Assembly: GCA_007127655.1 (NCBI GenBank)
Contig: SKYX01000429.1
Span: 1 to 6,243, forward strand
Length of the DNA: 6,243 nt
Origin: Desulfonatronum sp.
GTDB lineage: Bacteria; Desulfobacterota; Desulfovibrionia; Desulfovibrionales; Desulfonatronaceae
Reading direction: 5' to 3'
Shown: positions 4,612 through 6,243 of the stretch, one piece after another
Layout: each line of letters begins with the position of its first letter
Numbering within the stretch: the first letter of the stretch is position 1
Made by a program: the position numbers and the translations under genes
The notes under the pieces: generated by a model
The model's database searches: none
The model's input: the letters and a program-made list of their open reading frames with translations, nothing else
Told to the model about the DNA's origin: nothing

Positions 4612-5106
4612 TCAGCCAGGGCAAATGCCAAATGATTCCAGGTGCTCGCCTTCATCGCCCAGAGGCAGTACGTCCGTCAATTCCAGAGCCATGTCACCAC
4701 GCAGGTACTCGGCCAGGCTGAGCATGCCGTCGGATAGGTATTTCACGTTGAACCCTTTTGTCTTCAGGTAGGTCATGGCGATGATGGCCCGGTCCTTGAG
4801 CGGACAGGCCGTGACCACCAGCTTGTCGGGGTCGAGCCTGTGCAGTTGCCGAGGCAGGTCGGGCAGCGGAATGTGCAGGCCAAACCCCATTTTCCAGGTC
4901 GCATGTTCCTCGGCGAAACGGATGTCCACGAATTGGACCTTGTCCTGCTGGAGCAGACCGACCAACTCCTGGCTGGTAATCTTCATGTCCCAGCGGGCGG
5001 CGTAGTCGTACTGGAGCAGGTATTCCTCCAGGGGTGACTCTTCGGCATGGAGGGGTGGTGTGAGGAGCAGGGTCAAAAGCAACAGAAAATAAAACAGCTT
5101 GGTCAT
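4612..5106 (-). CDS. Exported rhodanese-like protein
   Basis: ATG at 5106-5104 gives 164 residues starting with a signal peptide (MTKLFYFLLLLTLLLTPPLH, cleavage near HA-EE, residues 21-22). The longer open frame back to 5211 would put non-signal sequence before this and is rejected. The mature part holds one rhodanese domain (about 41-137): KITSQELVGLLQQ, the VDIR strand (Asp61), and an active-site loop CPLKDR (Cys101 to Arg106), matching the C-x4-R loop of single-domain sulfurtransferases although the sequence differs from the usual CRSGxR. The C-terminal strand segment GFNVKYLSDGMLSLAEYL is also typical. A catalytic persulfide carrier in the periplasm is the likely role; donor and acceptor are unknown. 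Only a weak AAGG lies upstream (about 10 bases). A TTGACA-type -35 at 5199-5194 fits its own promoter. Confidence 0.78.
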   Translation of the reverse strand: MTKLFYFLLLLTLLLTPPLHAEESPLEEYLLQYDYAARWDMKITSQELVGLLQQDKVQFVDIRFAEEHATWKMGFGLHIPLPDLPRQLHRLDPDKLVVTACPLKDRAIIAMTYLKTKGFNVKYLSDGMLSLAEYLRGDMALELTDVLPLGDEGEHLESFGICPG

Positions 5107-5164
5107 GGTAAAATGCCTTGGGAGAGTGTTGTGGAAAACTTCGGGGTCGATCAAAATTTGCAAT

Positions 5165-5199
5165 TTGGCTGAATAGCCAAGTAAAAAGCAAGCTGTCAA
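5165..5199 (-). promoter_or_regulatory. Candidate rhodanese promoter with dyad operator
   Basis: On the minus strand a perfect -35 (TTGACA, 5199-5194) is followed at 17-18 bases by CTATTC/TATTCA as a weak -10. That -10 lies inside a perfect dyad TTGGCT-ATTC-AGCCAA (5180-5165). A weak -10 under a palindrome next to a consensus -35 is typical of promoters controlled by a dimeric regulator. The leader to the ATG is about 60 bases. Confidence 0.4.
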
Positions 5200-5280
5200 A
5201 TCTCCGGGCACAAGCTTTCCGCGACGCTCGATTTACTCGGAGTATTCAGTTTGTCGCCACCACCTTGATCCGACCGTTGG

Positions 5281-5421
5281 ATGCATGATCCGTCGCCCGA
5301 TCTCAGCCTGCGCGTCTGCTGCTTGCGGTTCCAGCATATGGACGACATTCCGATCGGCCATTCGGTGAAAATGCCGCGGAATTCGCTCTTCGACGTCGAC
5401 CTTGGTTCGCCGGCTACGTGA
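5281..5421 (+). pseudogene. Decayed second copy of the 3' end of the CCG Fe-S gene
   Basis: The frame beginning at 5281 reads ...CCLRFQHMDDIPIGHSVKM and ends at TGA 5419-5421. This matches the end of the Fe-S protein (CRLQFQHMDDIPVRHPVETL, residues 439-458). DNA similarity is clear over ~5314-5376 (for example TTCCAGCA.ATGGACGACAT.CCG). Upstream, the last CCG cysteine motif ECLSC is blurred by an indel and nothing of the rest of the gene remains. The substitutions show that this is an old paralogue or a diverged transferred copy, not a recent duplication. It has no start signals. Its stop lies three bases before the stop of the convergent sigma-54 regulator, so the original gene ended at this point and lost everything upstream. 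Confidence 0.72.
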
Positions 5422-5424
5422 AGG

Positions 5425-6243
5425 TTACGCTGCTTCCGGAACGGCAATCCCCAGCCGCTTCATCTTGGCATAGAGCGTACTGCGGCCGATGCCCAGGCGT
5501 TGAGCGGCCAGCTTTTTGTTCCAGGAGCAGGATTCCAGCGCTTGCAGGATGACCGTCCGCTCTTGTTCCTCCAGCGTGGTCGCGGCGCTTTGGGACGGCT
5601 CCGGGACGAACTTCAGCCGGGCCGGAAGCTCCTCCGGGGTAATGACCGAGGATTTGGCGAGAACCGTTGCCTGCTCCACGACGTTTTCCAACTCCCGGAT
5701 ATTCCCCGGCCAGGAATAGTCCAGCAATAGACGCATGGCCTTGGGGCTGAACTCCGTGATCGTTTTAAGCTGCTCTTCGCTGAAATGGCGCAGGAAGTGG
5801 CTGGCCAGCAAGGCCACGTCGTTGCTCCGCTCCCGCAGGGGGGGAAGCTGGATCGGAATCACGTCCAGGCGATAGTAGAGGTCCTCACGAAACCGACCGG
5901 CCTTGACTTCTTCCAGCAGATCCTTGTTCGTGGCCGCGACGATGCGCACATCCACGGCCACGGTCCGCTCCCCGCCGACGCGCTCGAAGCGCTGCGTTTG
6001 GAGCACGCGGAGCAGCTTGACCTGGGCGGAGGCGCTGATCTCGCCAATCTCGTCCAGAAATACGGTTCCGCCGTGGGCCTGCTCGAATCGCCCAGGTCGC
6101 TGTTTCAGCGCCCCGGTGAAGGCCCCTTTCTCATGCCCGAACAGTTCGCTTTCCAACAACGTTGCCGGGTAGGCCGAGCAGTTGATCACCACGAAGGGCT
6201 TGTCCTTGCGGGGGCTGAGGTCGTGAATGGCCCTGGCCGCCAG
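5425..6243 (-). CDS. Sigma-54-dependent transcriptional activator (C-terminal part; 5' end outside window)
   Basis: The last 272 residues of a bacterial enhancer-binding protein, from TAA at 5427-5425 to the right edge. Present in order: the helix after Walker A ([20 protein letters not shown]), the sigma-54 contact loop GAFTGA (residues 40-45), Walker [10 protein letters not shown] (58-66), sensor I AATN (103-106), [12 protein letters not shown] (117-128), sensor [10 protein letters not shown] (178-185), and a Fis-type helix-turn-helix (about 239-266, [20 protein letters not shown]). All catalytic elements seen are intact, so the protein is likely active. Walker A and the sensory domain lie beyond the window, so the signal is unknown. 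The gene converges on the decayed Fe-S fragment with three bases between. I see no -24/-12 (TGGCAC-N5-TTGC) promoter in the window for it to activate. Confidence 0.93.
   Translation of the reverse strand: MAARAIHDLSPRKDKPFVVINCSAYPATLLESELFGHEKGAFTGALKQRPGRFEQAHGGTVFLDEIGEISASAQVKLLRVLQTQRFERVGGERTVAVDVRIVAATNKDLLEEVKAGRFREDLYYRLDVIPIQLPPLRERSNDVALLASHFLRHFSEEQLKTITEFSPKAMRLLLDYSWPGNIRELENVVEQATVLAKSSVITPEELPARLKFVPEPSQSAATTLEEQERTVILQALESCSWNKKLAAQRLGIGRSTLYAKMKRLGIAVPEAA

Noticed and set aside
5107..5211. 35-residue N-terminal extension of the rhodanese protein
   Set aside because: It would bury the signal peptide and read through the predicted promoter and dyad.
5246..5330. Minus-strand tail reading ...SNGRIKVVATN then stop, as a possible gene end
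   Set aside because: Looks protein-like for a few residues, but no upstream continuation agrees with it and it overlaps the better-supported Fe-S relict on the other strand.

Overview
The window reads as chromosomal DNA of a moderately GC-rich, probably anaerobic, Gram-negative bacterium. The gene set (CCG-domain Fe-S protein of heterodisulfide-reductase type, PadR-controlled ArsP/SO_0444-type permease, a redox-disulfide thioredoxin remnant, a sigma-54 enhancer-binding protein) fits a Desulfovibrionales-like sulfate reducer. That assignment is inference from gene content; there is no rRNA here.

Layout. 1-450 is a scar: the end of an unidentified gene, the first ~36 codons of an exported substrate-binding protein (+ strand), and running into it from the other side a thioredoxin-like CxxC gene broken by two frameshifts. 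451-932 has no gene; it holds an 8-unit heptamer tandem repeat, a perfect hairpin, three TTCCGTG repeats and a promoter for the next operon. 933-2209 is a two-gene operon: a PadR-family regulator with a Cys-Cys pair overlapping by 7 bases a TPFCSCS-motif permease. 2521-3930 encodes a 469-aa Fe-S/CCG-domain protein. 4221-4439 encodes a small CC-motif protein, followed directly by a truncated UspA tail (4441-4602). On the minus strand are an exported rhodanese-like protein (5106-4612) and the C-terminal part of a sigma-54 activator running off the right edge (6243-5425). Between those two lies a decayed second copy of the 3' end of the Fe-S gene (~5281-5421).

The strongest hidden structure is a pair of ~180-bp non-coding miniature inverted-repeat elements, at 2286-2464 and 4012-4196. 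They are homologous to each other, lie in opposite orientation around the Fe-S gene, have GTAA-type terminal inverted repeats, and each is bounded by a perfect 8-bp target duplication (GCGATCTC; CTCAGATT). Each carries a 20-bp core identical in form to the neisserial dRS3 palindrome. The GTAA ends and 8-bp duplications resemble the IS66 family.

Working model (inference): regulator, permease, Fe-S protein, CC-motif protein and thioredoxin were once one thiol- or metalloid-linked efflux/redox cluster. It has since been split by two element insertions and eroded at its edges (thioredoxin, UspA and the duplicate Fe-S gene are all broken), while regulator, permease, Fe-S protein and CC protein remain open.
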